Below, piece after piece: positions 54,362-63,554 of a stretch of 64,000 nucleotides of DNA. The stretch spans positions 2,480,001-2,544,000 of the forward strand of contig NZ_CP009285.1 in NCBI RefSeq assembly GCF_000758665.1, written 5' to 3'. This DNA is from Paenibacillus borealis. Lineage in GTDB: Bacteria; Bacillota; Bacilli; Paenibacillales; Paenibacillaceae. The translations under genes and the position numbers were made by a program. The notes under the pieces were generated by a model. The model was not told where the DNA came from. It did not search any database and was given only the letters and a program-made list of their open reading frames with translations. Position 1 is the first letter of the stretch; each line of letters opens with the position of its first letter.

Positions 54362-56110
54362 CTAGGCCAAATTGGCCTGAAGCACCGCATAACCATAAGC
54401 CGGCAGCTTGAGCGTCAGCCTGCCGCGTTCAGCGCGGAGCGGTTCCCCGGTGAGCAGATTTTCCCAGGAGCGTTCCTGAACGTCTACCAGGAAGGTCTGC
54501 GCGGTCTCCTCCGTATTGATCAGCACGATTATCAGATCATCGCCCAGGTTGCGTTCATAAGCCAGTTTGCTGCCCTGGGGTCCGGCTTCAAGGAAAGTGA
54601 AGCTTCCCGTGCGCAGTGCCGGATGGCTGCCGCGGATCTCAATCAGCTTACGGTAATAGCTGAACAGGTCACGGTCCTGCTTCGCCGGATCCCACTCCAT
54701 GCACTTGCGGCAGTCCGGATCGCCGTCGCCGTCCATGCCGATCTCATCCCCGTAATAGATGCAGGGAGTGCCCATGAAGGTGAACTGGAACAGCGCAGCC
54801 AGCCTCAGCTTGTTCTTATCCCCGTCTGCCACAGTGAGCAGACGTGCAGTGTCGTGGCTGTCCAGCAGATTGAAGGCTACCTCGCTGGCCTGCAGCGGGT
54901 AACGGGACAGCTGCTTGCCGATGGAGTTGGCGAAGCCCTCTGCATCAAGTGTGCCATAGACGAAGAAGTCGAGCACAGCATCAGTGAACGGGTAATTCAT
55001 GACCGCATCGAACTTGTCACCCTCCAGCCAAGGCGCGGATTCATGCCAGATTTCGCCGAGAATATAAGCCTCGGGGTTGGCACGCTTCACGACTTTGCGG
55101 AAGTCGCGCCAGAATTCATGATCCACCTCATTTGCCACATCCAGGCGCCAGCCGTCAATACCGACCTCCCTGATCCAGTATTCAGCGACTTTCAGCAAAT
55201 ATTCTTTAACCTCAGGATTCTCTGTGTTCAGCTTCGGCATCAGCGGTTCAAAGGCAAAGGCGTCATAGTTGGGAATGTTGTCCACTACCTGGAGCGGGAA
55301 TTCACGTACGTGGAACCAATCCTTATAGACTGAGGCTTCGCCCTTCTCCAGCACATCCACGAACGGGGCAAAGGTACGGCCCGCATGGTTAAATACAGCA
55401 TCAAGCAATACACGGATACCTCGTTCATGGCAGGCATCAACCAGTCTTTTCAGCGTAGCTACATCACCGAAATGAGGATCAACCATCATATAGTCTTCTG
55501 TGTCATATTTATGGTTGGTGGTAGCTGTGAAGATTGGAGTGAAATAGATGCCGGTTATCCCCAGTTCAGTGAGATGATCCAGATGGTCAATAACCCCCTG
55601 CAGATCGCCGCCGAAGAAGTTGTCAGGCTTGGGAGTACCGCCCCATGGCTGTACATTGTCCGGATTCAGACTGGGGTCACCGTTTGCGAAGCGTTCAGGG
55701 AAGATCTGATAGAAAACAGCATCCTTCACCCAAGCCGGAGGTGTAAAGACATCACCGCGGTTAATGTAAGGGAATTCAAACAACCGGTTTGGATTAGCGG
55801 GACGTTCTGTCTGGAAATCGCTCTCTGTCATCCAGATACGCTCATGGCCCTTTTGCAGCAGGAAGCCATACTTCAGCCGGCGGTAGAGGGGAACCGATTC
55901 GCATTCCCAGTAATCGAACATCGCATCGGAAGTAAACAGAGTCATGGGTATCAATTCCTTGGTGGTATCCCAGGCGTATTTGTCACCAGCCCAGGCGAAG
56001 ACCTCGGTCAGATCGCCTTTCTTGGCGCGCAAGCGCAGGTGGATCGTTTCATGATCATAGGCATAAGACCAATTGAGGCGCGGACGATGATATACAGCTT
56101 CTAACAACAT
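54362..56110 (-). CDS. Cyclomaltodextrinase / neopullulanase (GH13_20)
   Basis: A 582-residue cytoplasmic enzyme with the N-terminal dimerising domain (about 1-125, LLEAVYHRPRLNWSYAYDHE) typical of cyclomaltodextrinase, neopullulanase and maltogenic amylase. Catalytic Asp324 (GWRLDVANEV), Glu353 (LGEIWHES) and Asp420 (LLDSHDTARLL); VFYQIFPERFANGDP is the subfamily signature. It degrades imported cyclodextrins and maltodextrins to maltose. It matches yvdF of the Bacillus maltodextrin cluster. The ATG at 56110 follows AGGAGG at 7 bases; an open extension of 51 codons has no site and is rejected. Own promoter at 56348-56376. Confidence 0.93.
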   Translation of the reverse strand: MLLEAVYHRPRLNWSYAYDHETIHLRLRAKKGDLTEVFAWAGDKYAWDTTKELIPMTLFTSDAMFDYWECESVPLYRRLKYGFLLQKGHERIWMTESDFQTERPANPNRLFEFPYINRGDVFTPPAWVKDAVFYQIFPERFANGDPSLNPDNVQPWGGTPKPDNFFGGDLQGVIDHLDHLTELGITGIYFTPIFTATTNHKYDTEDYMMVDPHFGDVATLKRLVDACHERGIRVLLDAVFNHAGRTFAPFVDVLEKGEASVYKDWFHVREFPLQVVDNIPNYDAFAFEPLMPKLNTENPEVKEYLLKVAEYWIREVGIDGWRLDVANEVDHEFWRDFRKVVKRANPEAYILGEIWHESAPWLEGDKFDAVMNYPFTDAVLDFFVYGTLDAEGFANSIGKQLSRYPLQASEVAFNLLDSHDTARLLTVADGDKNKLRLAALFQFTFMGTPCIYYGDEIGMDGDGDPDCRKCMEWDPAKQDRDLFSYYRKLIEIRGSHPALRTGSFTFLEAGPQGSKLAYERNLGDDLIIVLINTEETAQTFLVDVQERSWENLLTGEPLRAERGRLTLKLPAYGYAVLQANLA

Positions 56111-56347
56111 AATGATTCCTCCTAAAAGTTTTGACGGATTTCTCTTCGCAAAGCTGCCTCGGGAGCATACGTTTAGCGTCTGGTGCATGGTTAGCACAGG
56201 ATTTGTGCCATACCCGCACTCGTTATTCCCATTCTGCACATAGCAAACAGGCACAACCGGCACCGGGTGGCTTGTCCGAGGTTGTACCCAAATGAAGTAA
56301 CATTGCCTTTAAATTATGTGAAGAATATGGGGTTCATAATGTTTTGG

Positions 56348-56401
56348 ATTATATCACGGAATAATTAGAGGTTCAATAGATTTGTACAAACCTTTGCACA
56401 A
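56348..56401 (-). promoter_or_regulatory. Cyclomaltodextrinase promoter and operator
   Basis: On the minus strand TTGAAC (56376-56371), 17 bases, TATAAT (56353-56348). Just upstream, TTGTACAAACCTTTGCACAA (56382-56401) is a nearly perfect palindrome of the maltodextrin-operator type. The leader would be about 230 bases. Confidence 0.7.
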
Positions 56402-56608
56402 ATTTACGGCTAGGGGAAACCGATTTCCGAAGTCCCAGAAATGAAATAATATAGAAATTAAAAGACAAAATAATTTAAATAACGACAAAAAAATCATTAT
56501 TCATTTTTTTAATCAAAGATATCAAAAGGTATTTAAAGTAAACATGTGAAATAGGAAGATAAAACCTTATTATGTACGAATTATTGGTGATTTTGGCTGA
56601 TTTCACTA

Positions 56609-56649
56609 TGTGCAAACGTTTTTACAACTATAACGTGCTGATGTATTAT
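56609..56649 (+). promoter_or_regulatory. mdxEFG promoter with overlapping operator
   Basis: TTTACA (56621-56626), 17 bases, TATTAT (56644-56649). TGTGCAAACGTTTTTACAA (56609-56627) covers the -35. A further half-site CGTTTGCGCAA lies at 56743-56753. The leader to 56812 is about 155 bases. The remaining part of the 700-base divergent gap is AT-rich and shows nothing else. Confidence 0.7.
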
Positions 56650-56811
56650 GGATTCAGGAATGAAGCGCTTTCTAAACCTGGCGCAGTACATACAGAAGGA
56701 TCAATTTGAGAAACACGGATTTTTTTTGAAACTTCTGAAATCGTTTGCGCAAAAATTAGGGGCCATATCTTCAAATCAAGTGAAACATAAAATCGGGAGG
56801 GGTTAAAAGTA

Positions 56812-58146
56812 ATGAATTTAAAAAAACTCATGGTTCTCACCGCATCGTTTTCTATGGCAATGTCGATTACGGCGTGCGGCTCAAACAACAATAACGGGGG
56901 TAATGCAGCAGCAACAAATGCTCCTGCGGGTAATGCAGTGGCAACAGACAACGCTGGTACAAACGGCGAGAACACACCGGCAACAGACGAGATTGTGCCT
57001 GAAGAAGGCGCATCCCTGGTAATCTGGGAGAGTAAAGAAGAAAGAGCATTTGCGGAAGAGATCGCCAAGCAGTTCACCGCACAGTACAACGTCCCCATCA
57101 AAATTGAAGAGGTAGCACCACCCGATCAGGTTGGCAAGCTGACCCAGGACGGACCGTCCGGTCTGGCTGCAGACGTTATCCTCATCCCTCACGACAATCT
57201 GGGTAAGGCAGCAAGCGCGAGCCTGCTGCTTCCAAACGATATTTTTGGTGAGCAGACCAAAGCTGAGAACACTGAAGCATCCATCGTAGGTTCGTCCTAT
57301 GACGGTGAACTTTACGGTTACCCGAGAGCAGCAGAAACCTACGCGCTGTTCTACAACAAATCCCTGGTGAAAGAAGCTCCTAAATCCTTCGACGACGTTA
57401 TTGCCTTCAGCAAAACGTTCACCGATAAAGCCAAGAACAGATACGGAATTATGTGGGAAGTCGGCAACATGTACTTCAACTATCCGTTCATCGCTACAAC
57501 CGGCGGTTACCTGTTCGGCAAAGACGGCACAGACAAGGACGATATCGGCCTGAACAACGAAGGTGCAATCAAAGGCCTGACTGAATTCGCGAAGCTGAAG
57601 GAAGTATTGCCGATTAAGAGCGGCGACATTAATCCCGACATCAAGCGCAGCTTGTTCAACACAGGCGATGTGGCTATGGATATCACTGGACCTTGGGAGC
57701 TTGCCGGTTATAAAGAAGCTCTGGGCGACAACCTGGGTATCGCTCCGGTTCCAACCATTGACGGCAAAACATCCATTACGTTCTCCGGGATCAAGATTTT
57801 CGCAGTCAATGCCTATACGCAATATCCGAATGCTGCTAAATTGTATGCCCGCTTTGCTTCCGGCAAAGACGCGCAGCTGACCTTGAACAAGCTGATCGGT
57901 TCCGTGCCTACGAACAACGAAGCGCTGCAGGATCCGCAAATCACGGGTGATCCGTACGTATCCGCTTTTGCTGAACAGGCCAAGAACTCCCAGCCAATGC
58001 CTTCGATTCCTGAAATGGGTAACGTATGGAGCCCGGTAAATGCCGCGCTTCCGGAAATCTGGGATAACAACGCTGATCCTAAGGCTGCCATGGACAAAGC
58101 GGTTGAACAAATCAAAGATCTGAATAACGGGGCATCTGCCCAGTAA
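56812..58146 (+). CDS. mdxE: Maltodextrin-binding lipoprotein
   Basis: Substrate-binding protein of the maltodextrin importer, 444 residues. The signal peptide MNLKKLMVLTASFSMAMSI ends at lipobox SITAC (Cys22); a long Asn/Gly/Ala/Thr linker precedes the binding domain starting LVIWESKEERAFAEEIAKQF. YGYPRAAETYALFYNKSLV, AMDITGPWELAGY and the C-terminal MPSIPEMGNVWSPVNAALP are MalE-family sugar-site features. ATG at 56812 follows GGGAGGGG. First gene of mdxEFG; a GC-rich hairpin follows and probably favours higher binding-protein output. Confidence 0.93.
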   Translation: MNLKKLMVLTASFSMAMSITACGSNNNNGGNAAATNAPAGNAVATDNAGTNGENTPATDEIVPEEGASLVIWESKEERAFAEEIAKQFTAQYNVPIKIEEVAPPDQVGKLTQDGPSGLAADVILIPHDNLGKAASASLLLPNDIFGEQTKAENTEASIVGSSYDGELYGYPRAAETYALFYNKSLVKEAPKSFDDVIAFSKTFTDKAKNRYGIMWEVGNMYFNYPFIATTGGYLFGKDGTDKDDIGLNNEGAIKGLTEFAKLKEVLPIKSGDINPDIKRSLFNTGDVAMDITGPWELAGYKEALGDNLGIAPVPTIDGKTSITFSGIKIFAVNAYTQYPNAAKLYARFASGKDAQLTLNKLIGSVPTNNEALQDPQITGDPYVSAFAEQAKNSQPMPSIPEMGNVWSPVNAALPEIWDNNADPKAAMDKAVEQIKDLNNGASAQ

Positions 58147-58220
58147 CAGCTGCACCGGAAGTCCCATCAGTACCTGTCTTGAAGCAACAAATAACCATCA
58201 GCACATAGTGGAATCAAATC

Positions 58221-58245
58221 GCCCGCCGCACAGCTAGCGGCGGGC
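58221..58245 (+). other. Intercistronic hairpin between mdxE and mdxF
   Basis: GCCCGCCGC and GCGGCGGGC pair perfectly over 9 bases around ACAGCTA, followed by AGTTTCC without a full T run. This looks like an mRNA-stabilising or partial-termination hairpin after a binding-protein gene. Confidence 0.6.
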
Positions 58246-58285
58246 AGTTTCCTGAATTCCGCGCGGAGAGGAGAACGGAAGGGAA

Positions 58286-59599
58286 ATGCAGCGACACAAA
58301 GCTAGAGCCGCAGTACTGTCGGCCATTTTTATGGGATTGGGACAAATATATAACCGCCAATTCATCAAAGGGCTTATTTTCATAGCTGTAGAAGCAGCCG
58401 CACTATTCTATTTCATTACCAATTTGGGCAGGGCCTTCTGGGGCATCACCACACTCGGGGAATCTCCAAGCCGCCTTGAGAAGGTTAAGGGCATCGCCAA
58501 AATGGTTCCCGGTGACCATTCCATCGTCATTATGATTGAAAGTCTGATTACCCTGCTGTTCTTGGTCTTATTCCTGATTGTCTGGTACATGAATATTAGG
58601 GATGCCCATAAAATCGGAGCAGAACGCGAAACCGGCCGTCCCTCGAATACATTCAAGCAATCCGTACGCTATATCCTGGATTACAAATTTGCCCAGAGCT
58701 TTTTGCTGCTTCCGGGTATCGGTATATTGTTCTTCACCATCATGCCGATTATTTTTATGATCATGCTGGCCTTCACCAACTATGCCGCACCGGATCACAT
58801 TCCGCCGGCCAGGCTGGTAGACTGGGTAGGCTTTGAAACCTTCCGCAATCTGCTGGTGCTGAAATCCTGGAGCCATACCTTCTATGGAGTACTTACCTGG
58901 ACTATTATCTGGGCGGTTCTATCGACTGTAACTACTTATTTCGGCGGGATGCTCGTTGCCCTGCTGATCAACCAAAAGGGAGTCCGCTTCAAAGGCATGT
59001 GGAGAATGATTCTGATCATCCCTTATGCCGTGCCGCAGATGATCTCCCTCCTGCTGATGCGCAACCTGTTCAACGGACAGTTCGGTCCGATCAACCAGTA
59101 CCTTGGGTATTTCGGACTTGGCGGACTGCCTTGGCTGACAGACCCGTTCTGGGCAAAGGTCACCGTCATCATCGTCAACATGTGGGTCGGTATTCCGGTA
59201 TCGATGCTGCTGATTATGGGTGTGCTGACTACGATACCGCGCGATATGTACGAAGCAGCCGAAGTGGACGGGGCTACGAATTATCAGAAGTTCCGGATTG
59301 TTACGCTGCCCATGATCCTGTTCTCCACCGCGCCTACGCTGATTATGCAATTTGCCGGCAATATCAATAACTTTAATGCCATCTACCTGCTGACTGCAGG
59401 CAATCCGGTTAACGGTAACTATCAGTATGCCGGATCAACGGACCTGCTCGTAACGTGGCTGTATAAGCTGACGCTGGATCAGAACAAGAACAATATGGCT
59501 TCCGCGATAGGGATCATTCTCTTCATCATTGTTGCCGGGTTCTCCCTGTATAATTACCGCCGGACCAAGTCATTCCAAGAGGAGGATATGATTCAATGA
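58286..59599 (+). CDS. mdxF: Maltodextrin ABC transporter permease MalF/MdxF type
   Basis: A 437-residue permease, the length of Bacillus MdxF. Two extra N-terminal membrane segments (AVLSAIFMGLGQIYNRQFIKG and LITLLFLVLFLIVWYM) precede the usual core (FLLLPGIGILFFTIMPIIFM). The EAA loop is DMYEAAEVDGATNYQKFRIVTLP. It forms the channel with MdxG. ATG at 58286 follows GGAGAACGGAAGGG. The stop overlaps mdxG by 4 bases. Confidence 0.94.
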   Translation: MQRHKARAAVLSAIFMGLGQIYNRQFIKGLIFIAVEAAALFYFITNLGRAFWGITTLGESPSRLEKVKGIAKMVPGDHSIVIMIESLITLLFLVLFLIVWYMNIRDAHKIGAERETGRPSNTFKQSVRYILDYKFAQSFLLLPGIGILFFTIMPIIFMIMLAFTNYAAPDHIPPARLVDWVGFETFRNLLVLKSWSHTFYGVLTWTIIWAVLSTVTTYFGGMLVALLINQKGVRFKGMWRMILIIPYAVPQMISLLLMRNLFNGQFGPINQYLGYFGLGGLPWLTDPFWAKVTVIIVNMWVGIPVSMLLIMGVLTTIPRDMYEAAEVDGATNYQKFRIVTLPMILFSTAPTLIMQFAGNINNFNAIYLLTAGNPVNGNYQYAGSTDLLVTWLYKLTLDQNKNNMASAIGIILFIIVAGFSLYNYRRTKSFQEEDMIQ

Positions 59600-60444
59600 T
59601 CACCTCACGCAAGCTTGCGAACTTTATTCGTCTGGCCTTAAGCTACATTCTTCTCGTTATCCTGGCGATTGCAGCGATCTATCCGGCACTCTGGATTCTT
59701 CTGGCATCCTTCCGTCCGGGCAAATCCTTGTACAGTAAAACGCTGATTCCCGACCATTTTACATTGTCCCATTATAAGGAGTTGTTCACCTCCCCGGTCT
59801 ATATGTTCGGAACCTGGTATGCGAATACGCTCAAGATTGCCGTGTTCTCCATGCTGATCGGCGTGGTGCTGACACTTTTGACCAGTTATGCCTTATCCCG
59901 GTTCCGGTTCAAAAGCCGCAAGACCACCATGTCGACCCTGCTGATCCTCGGGATGTTCCCGGGCTTCATGAGTATGATCGCGATCTATCTGCTGCTGAAA
60001 GAGTTCAATCTGCTGGATACCCATCTGGCATTGATTATCGTGTATGCTGCCGGAGCGCCGCTCGGAGGGACCCTGATCGCCAAAGGCTTCCTCGATACGA
60101 TTCCGCGCTCCCTTGATGAAGCTGCACGTATTGACGGGGCGAGCAATTTCGGAATATTCACACGGATTATCCTGCCGCTGTCCCGCCCGATGATTACTTA
60201 TATGGCACTGACCCAGTTCGTCGGCCCATGGGTGGACTTCATCTTCGCCAAGCTGATTCTGCGGACCAAGGAGAACTGGACGGTCGCGGTCGGTATGTGG
60301 GATATGGTCAATACGATGCAGAATTCCAATTTCACGCTGTTCGCAGCGGGTGCAGTATTGATCTCTGTACCGATTATGATCCTGTTCGGCTTCCTGCAGC
60401 GCCTGCTTGTTGATGGTCTGACCGCAGGGGCGAGCAAAGGGTAA
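59596..60444 (+). CDS. mdxG: Maltodextrin ABC transporter permease MalG/MdxG type
   Basis: A 282-residue six-helix permease. The EAA loop is SLDEAARIDGASNFGIFTRIILPL; the C-terminus LFGFLQRLLVDGLTAGASKG is typical of MalG, with the loop that enters the partner sugar path. ATG at 59596 overlaps the mdxF stop (ATGA) and sits just after AGAGGAGG. No MalK-type ATPase gene is present; a shared MsmX-like ATPase elsewhere is expected from Bacillus. Confidence 0.94.
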   Translation: MITSRKLANFIRLALSYILLVILAIAAIYPALWILLASFRPGKSLYSKTLIPDHFTLSHYKELFTSPVYMFGTWYANTLKIAVFSMLIGVVLTLLTSYALSRFRFKSRKTTMSTLLILGMFPGFMSMIAIYLLLKEFNLLDTHLALIIVYAAGAPLGGTLIAKGFLDTIPRSLDEAARIDGASNFGIFTRIILPLSRPMITYMALTQFVGPWVDFIFAKLILRTKENWTVAVGMWDMVNTMQNSNFTLFAAGAVLISVPIMILFGFLQRLLVDGLTAGASKG

Positions 60445-60492
60445 GCACTTAAGAGATAAAGGGAATAAGTAATATTGATGTCATTATGAATA

Positions 60493-60542
60493 ACAGGTGC
60501 GGCCTTTATGCAGTCAACGAAGGGCTGCACCTGTATTTTTTT
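60493..60542 (+). terminator. Terminator of mdxEFG
   Basis: ACAGGTGC...GGCC and GGGC-TGCACCTGT form a hairpin followed by ATTTTTTT. Confidence 0.85.
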
Positions 60543-60567
60543 ATGCGAAAAATAAGGGGAGAGCGCA

Positions 60568-62622
60568 ATGAAACGGCAGCGGAAAATAAACTTCAGATCG
60601 GTTGGCGTCAAATTATTTGTGATTCTGTTCTGTACAATTGTTCTATTGTCCTCTGTGCTGGGCTTAACCTCCTATTATGCTGCAAAAGGAATCATTACCG
60701 ACGAGGTAGCAGCGGCATCCTCACAGTCTATTGTGCAGGCGGCAGACAAGCTGGACTTCCTGTTTGCTGAATATGAAGCGCTTTCAAGACAGTTTGCCGT
60801 AGACTCTGCACTAAAAGCGGATATGGAGACCATTCACAATCCCGGTGCCGGAACGGTAGCCAAGGTGGCAGCTGAAGACCGGATCCGCCGCAAGCTGGAT
60901 TCCGTCAGGGGTTCGGACGAGCGGCTGCTGGGCGTCCGGCTGGTCGCAAGAAGCATGGTGGATGCTGAATCCTACAAATCAACAGGCATCAGCGGCGTGC
61001 GCAGTGATGAAGGGATTCTTGCCCGCATGAAGGAGATCGATAACGGCAAAGGCAATCCCGTCTGGTTCCCCGTACGGGCCAAAGGCTTCTTCGATGCGTA
61101 CAGTGAGTCTTCCATGACGATGGGTCGTCTGCTGCGGAATATCCAGAACCCGGCAGCGGAGTATTATATGCTGATTGAGGTGAAGGGCAAAGCTCTAACC
61201 GATGTATTATCCAATCTGCATATCGGACTTGCCGGGGAGATCCGCATCCTTGACAGGGCAGGCAATATTGTGTACGGGGCGGATAACGGGTTGCTCGGAC
61301 AGCCTTCTTACATACAGGCTGCGGATACCGAGGTTGAAGGGCAGAAGCAATCCTTCACTGCGGCTGATGAGCAGGGCAGCTCGCAGCTTGTGGTCTATCA
61401 GCCGCTGGTGACCGCTGACTGGACACTGCTGGGTTATGCGCCGGTTAGTGATTTCACTAAATCGGCAGACCGGCTGCTCTATATTACACTGCTGGTTGTG
61501 CTGGCTGCGGCTGTGATCGCGCTGGTGATTGGTTATGTGCTGGTGCGGCTGATCGGCCGCCCGCTCGGCAAGCTGGCCCGGCTGATGGAGGAAGGCGAGC
61601 AGGGGAATCTGCAGGTGCGGACGAACTTCAAGGGCCGGGATGAGATCGGGCGGCTGGGACACAGCTTCAACCGGATGATGGAGCAGATATCCCGGCTGGC
61701 CGGGCAGAGCAGCAGTTCGGCAGCGGCCGTGCTGGCCACATCCGAGCAATTGGTGCTTGCTTCAGGTGCAACCAGTACCCATGCCAGGGAAGTAGCCGCC
61801 GCAACCGGTGAGATCGCCGGCGGAGCTGCCAGTCTGGCAGCGGAAGCGGAGAGCAGCAACCTCAAGGTGGAGCTGATGGGGGATAAGACGAACGAAGTGG
61901 CCGGGACGAATGCTGTCATGGCTGATTCTGCAGGAAAGGTCATGGTCGTAAGCGATCAGGGAGCGGAGTTGATGAAGAAGCTCGTTGATCAGAGCGAATC
62001 TGCCCTGAAGATGATGAATCTGATTCAGGAGAATTCGGCGATGCTGCGTGACAGCACGGTACTGATCCGCAGTATTCTCTCCCCGATGATAGCCATGAAC
62101 AAGCAGACGAATATTCTGGCGCTTAATGCTTCTATTGAAGCTGTACGTGCCGGGGCTGCGGGGAGGGGCTTTATTGTCATTGCCGATGAGATTAGGGGAC
62201 TCGCGAATCAATCAAGCCAGTCGATTGCGTCTGTCTCCAGAATTACGGAGGAGATCAGCAGCCATATCGAGAACACGGTCAAGGTTGTGAGTGAAGCAGC
62301 ACCGCTGTTCAGCGGGCAGATAACCTCAGTGCGGGAAACTTCACTAATCTTTGAAAGTGTCCGGGCGGAAATGGAGGTTTTCAGCGGGTATCTGAGCCAA
62401 TCTTCTGCGGCAGTTAAGGAGCTGACCGGTTATCAGCAGCAACTGGGGCAATCCATGGCGAGCGTAATCTCAGTCGTGCAGCAGACCAGTGCCTCAACGG
62501 AGGAAGTTGCTTCGATGTCATCACAGCAATTCATAGTGAGTGAGGAGCTGGTGGCTCTGTCAGGCAAGCTGGAGGCGTTAGCTGAGAATCTGAAGCAGTC
62601 GATGATTTCTTTTCAGGGATAA
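60568..62622 (+). CDS. Methyl-accepting chemotaxis protein
   Basis: A 684-residue receptor: membrane segment one about 14-36, an extracellular dCache-like domain (about 37-300), membrane segment two about 305-328, HAMP (LIGRPLGKLARLMEEGEQGN onwards, about 328-385) and a long helical signalling domain. The hairpin tip is NKQTNILALNASIEAVRAGA then GRGFIVIADEIRGLANQSSQ, which couples to CheA/CheW. ATG at 60568 follows AGGGGAGAG. It starts after the mdxEFG terminator, so it is separately transcribed; sensing of starch sugars is only suggested by position. The 3' end overlaps the convergent BKACE gene by 10 bases. Confidence 0.92.
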   Translation: MKRQRKINFRSVGVKLFVILFCTIVLLSSVLGLTSYYAAKGIITDEVAAASSQSIVQAADKLDFLFAEYEALSRQFAVDSALKADMETIHNPGAGTVAKVAAEDRIRRKLDSVRGSDERLLGVRLVARSMVDAESYKSTGISGVRSDEGILARMKEIDNGKGNPVWFPVRAKGFFDAYSESSMTMGRLLRNIQNPAAEYYMLIEVKGKALTDVLSNLHIGLAGEIRILDRAGNIVYGADNGLLGQPSYIQAADTEVEGQKQSFTAADEQGSSQLVVYQPLVTADWTLLGYAPVSDFTKSADRLLYITLLVVLAAAVIALVIGYVLVRLIGRPLGKLARLMEEGEQGNLQVRTNFKGRDEIGRLGHSFNRMMEQISRLAGQSSSSAAAVLATSEQLVLASGATSTHAREVAAATGEIAGGAASLAAEAESSNLKVELMGDKTNEVAGTNAVMADSAGKVMVVSDQGAELMKKLVDQSESALKMMNLIQENSAMLRDSTVLIRSILSPMIAMNKQTNILALNASIEAVRAGAAGRGFIVIADEIRGLANQSSQSIASVSRITEEISSHIENTVKVVSEAAPLFSGQITSVRETSLIFESVRAEMEVFSGYLSQSSAAVKELTGYQQQLGQSMASVISVVQQTSASTEEVASMSSQQFIVSEELVALSGKLEALAENLKQSMISFQG

Positions 62623-63368
62623 AGCTGCATGTCAGCCATAGCTAACGCCGTCTTCACCAGATCGGCATTGCCGCCGCACAGTGCTCCATCCGGAGATACC
62701 GTGGTGTCCTCCAGTCCGATTCTAATCCCTTCTCCCTGCACAATCGCCTGCCGAATAACCGTCCAGGTGGCGGCACCGCTTCCATGGTGAACCTGAGGTA
62801 AGGTCACGCCTTCGGCCCGAAGCAGGGCTGAGATCGATGAAGCCAGTACAAGCGCCTGGTCCGGCTCCGGCTCTTCTACTTCAACCAGAACGCGGAAGCA
62901 ATGCTTCCGCCAGTCCCCCTCCAGGAAGGTGCGGCAGTCCTGTAAAGTTGCGATTCCTGCCTCGATCCCAATCTGCCGCTCACGCAGCAGCCGGATGAGA
63001 GTAGGCAAGCCCGGCTCGGAGAAGTTGACAGACACAAAGTCTGGCAGCTGCCCCCACCTGCCTATATCAAACAGCCGCTTGTCTGGATCGGGCCCGGCGG
63101 ATAGGGAGGTGGTCATTCCTATAGGGACGAGGGGGCATGATGAACGGAGCGCTTGAACGGTAAGGTCGCAATACAGCGGCTCTAGTGTCTCAGTGCCGTC
63201 TGCTTGTCTTGCATGCACATGAACAGCCTGCCCACCGGCCGCGATACATGCCTTGGCATCCAGTGCCAGCTCCTGAGGGGAATAAGGAACGGCGGGATGC
63301 TGATGGCGTGCCGTTGCCCCGTTCAGGCAGGCTTGGATAAACGGGCGGTTATTTATAGACACAGACAA
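62613..63368 (-). CDS. BKACE (DUF849) family protein
   Basis: A 251-residue TIM-barrel protein of the beta-keto acid cleavage enzyme family, zinc-dependent enzymes that condense a beta-keto acid with acetyl-CoA. AGGQAVHVHARQADG holds the paired zinc His50 and His52; VPIGMTTSLSAG, VSVNFSEPG, IEAGI and IRIGLEDTTVSPDG are family motifs. It is some 20-50 residues shorter than typical members, so the C-terminal cap is reduced; the substrate cannot be told. ATG at 63368. Convergent overlap with the chemoreceptor gene. Confidence 0.85.
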   Translation of the reverse strand: MSVSINNRPFIQACLNGATARHQHPAVPYSPQELALDAKACIAAGGQAVHVHARQADGTETLEPLYCDLTVQALRSSCPLVPIGMTTSLSAGPDPDKRLFDIGRWGQLPDFVSVNFSEPGLPTLIRLLRERQIGIEAGIATLQDCRTFLEGDWRKHCFRVLVEVEEPEPDQALVLASSISALLRAEGVTLPQVHHGSGAATWTVIRQAIVQGEGIRIGLEDTTVSPDGALCGGNADLVKTALAMADMQLYP

Positions 63369-63554
63369 GACTCCTTTCTTCCATTAAACTTCCGGAATAC
63401 AGTTATTATTAATGTACCCTGGTTGGGCAGGGGGAGAATCTGAAGTGCTGACTGACGGATTCTTAACAGGGATAAGCGGACGCATGAGTGAAGTAGTATT
63501 GCCAGAACTTACACTTGTCGTTATAGTTGTCTGTAAAAAACTGAAGGTGATGTC

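Noticed and set aside
56111..56263. 51-residue N-terminal extension of the cyclomaltodextrinase
   Set aside because: No ribosome site; the ATG at 56110 has AGGAGG at the right distance and gives the family N-terminus.
57121..57180. Missing ATPase gene hidden in mdxEFG
   Set aside because: No Walker A plus ABC signature occurs in any frame of the operon; the only ABC ATPase in the window is the BcrA-type one at 32.1 kb.
56881..58167. 428-residue minus-strand open frame
   Set aside because: Antisense to mdxE; Cys-rich and without recognisable domains.
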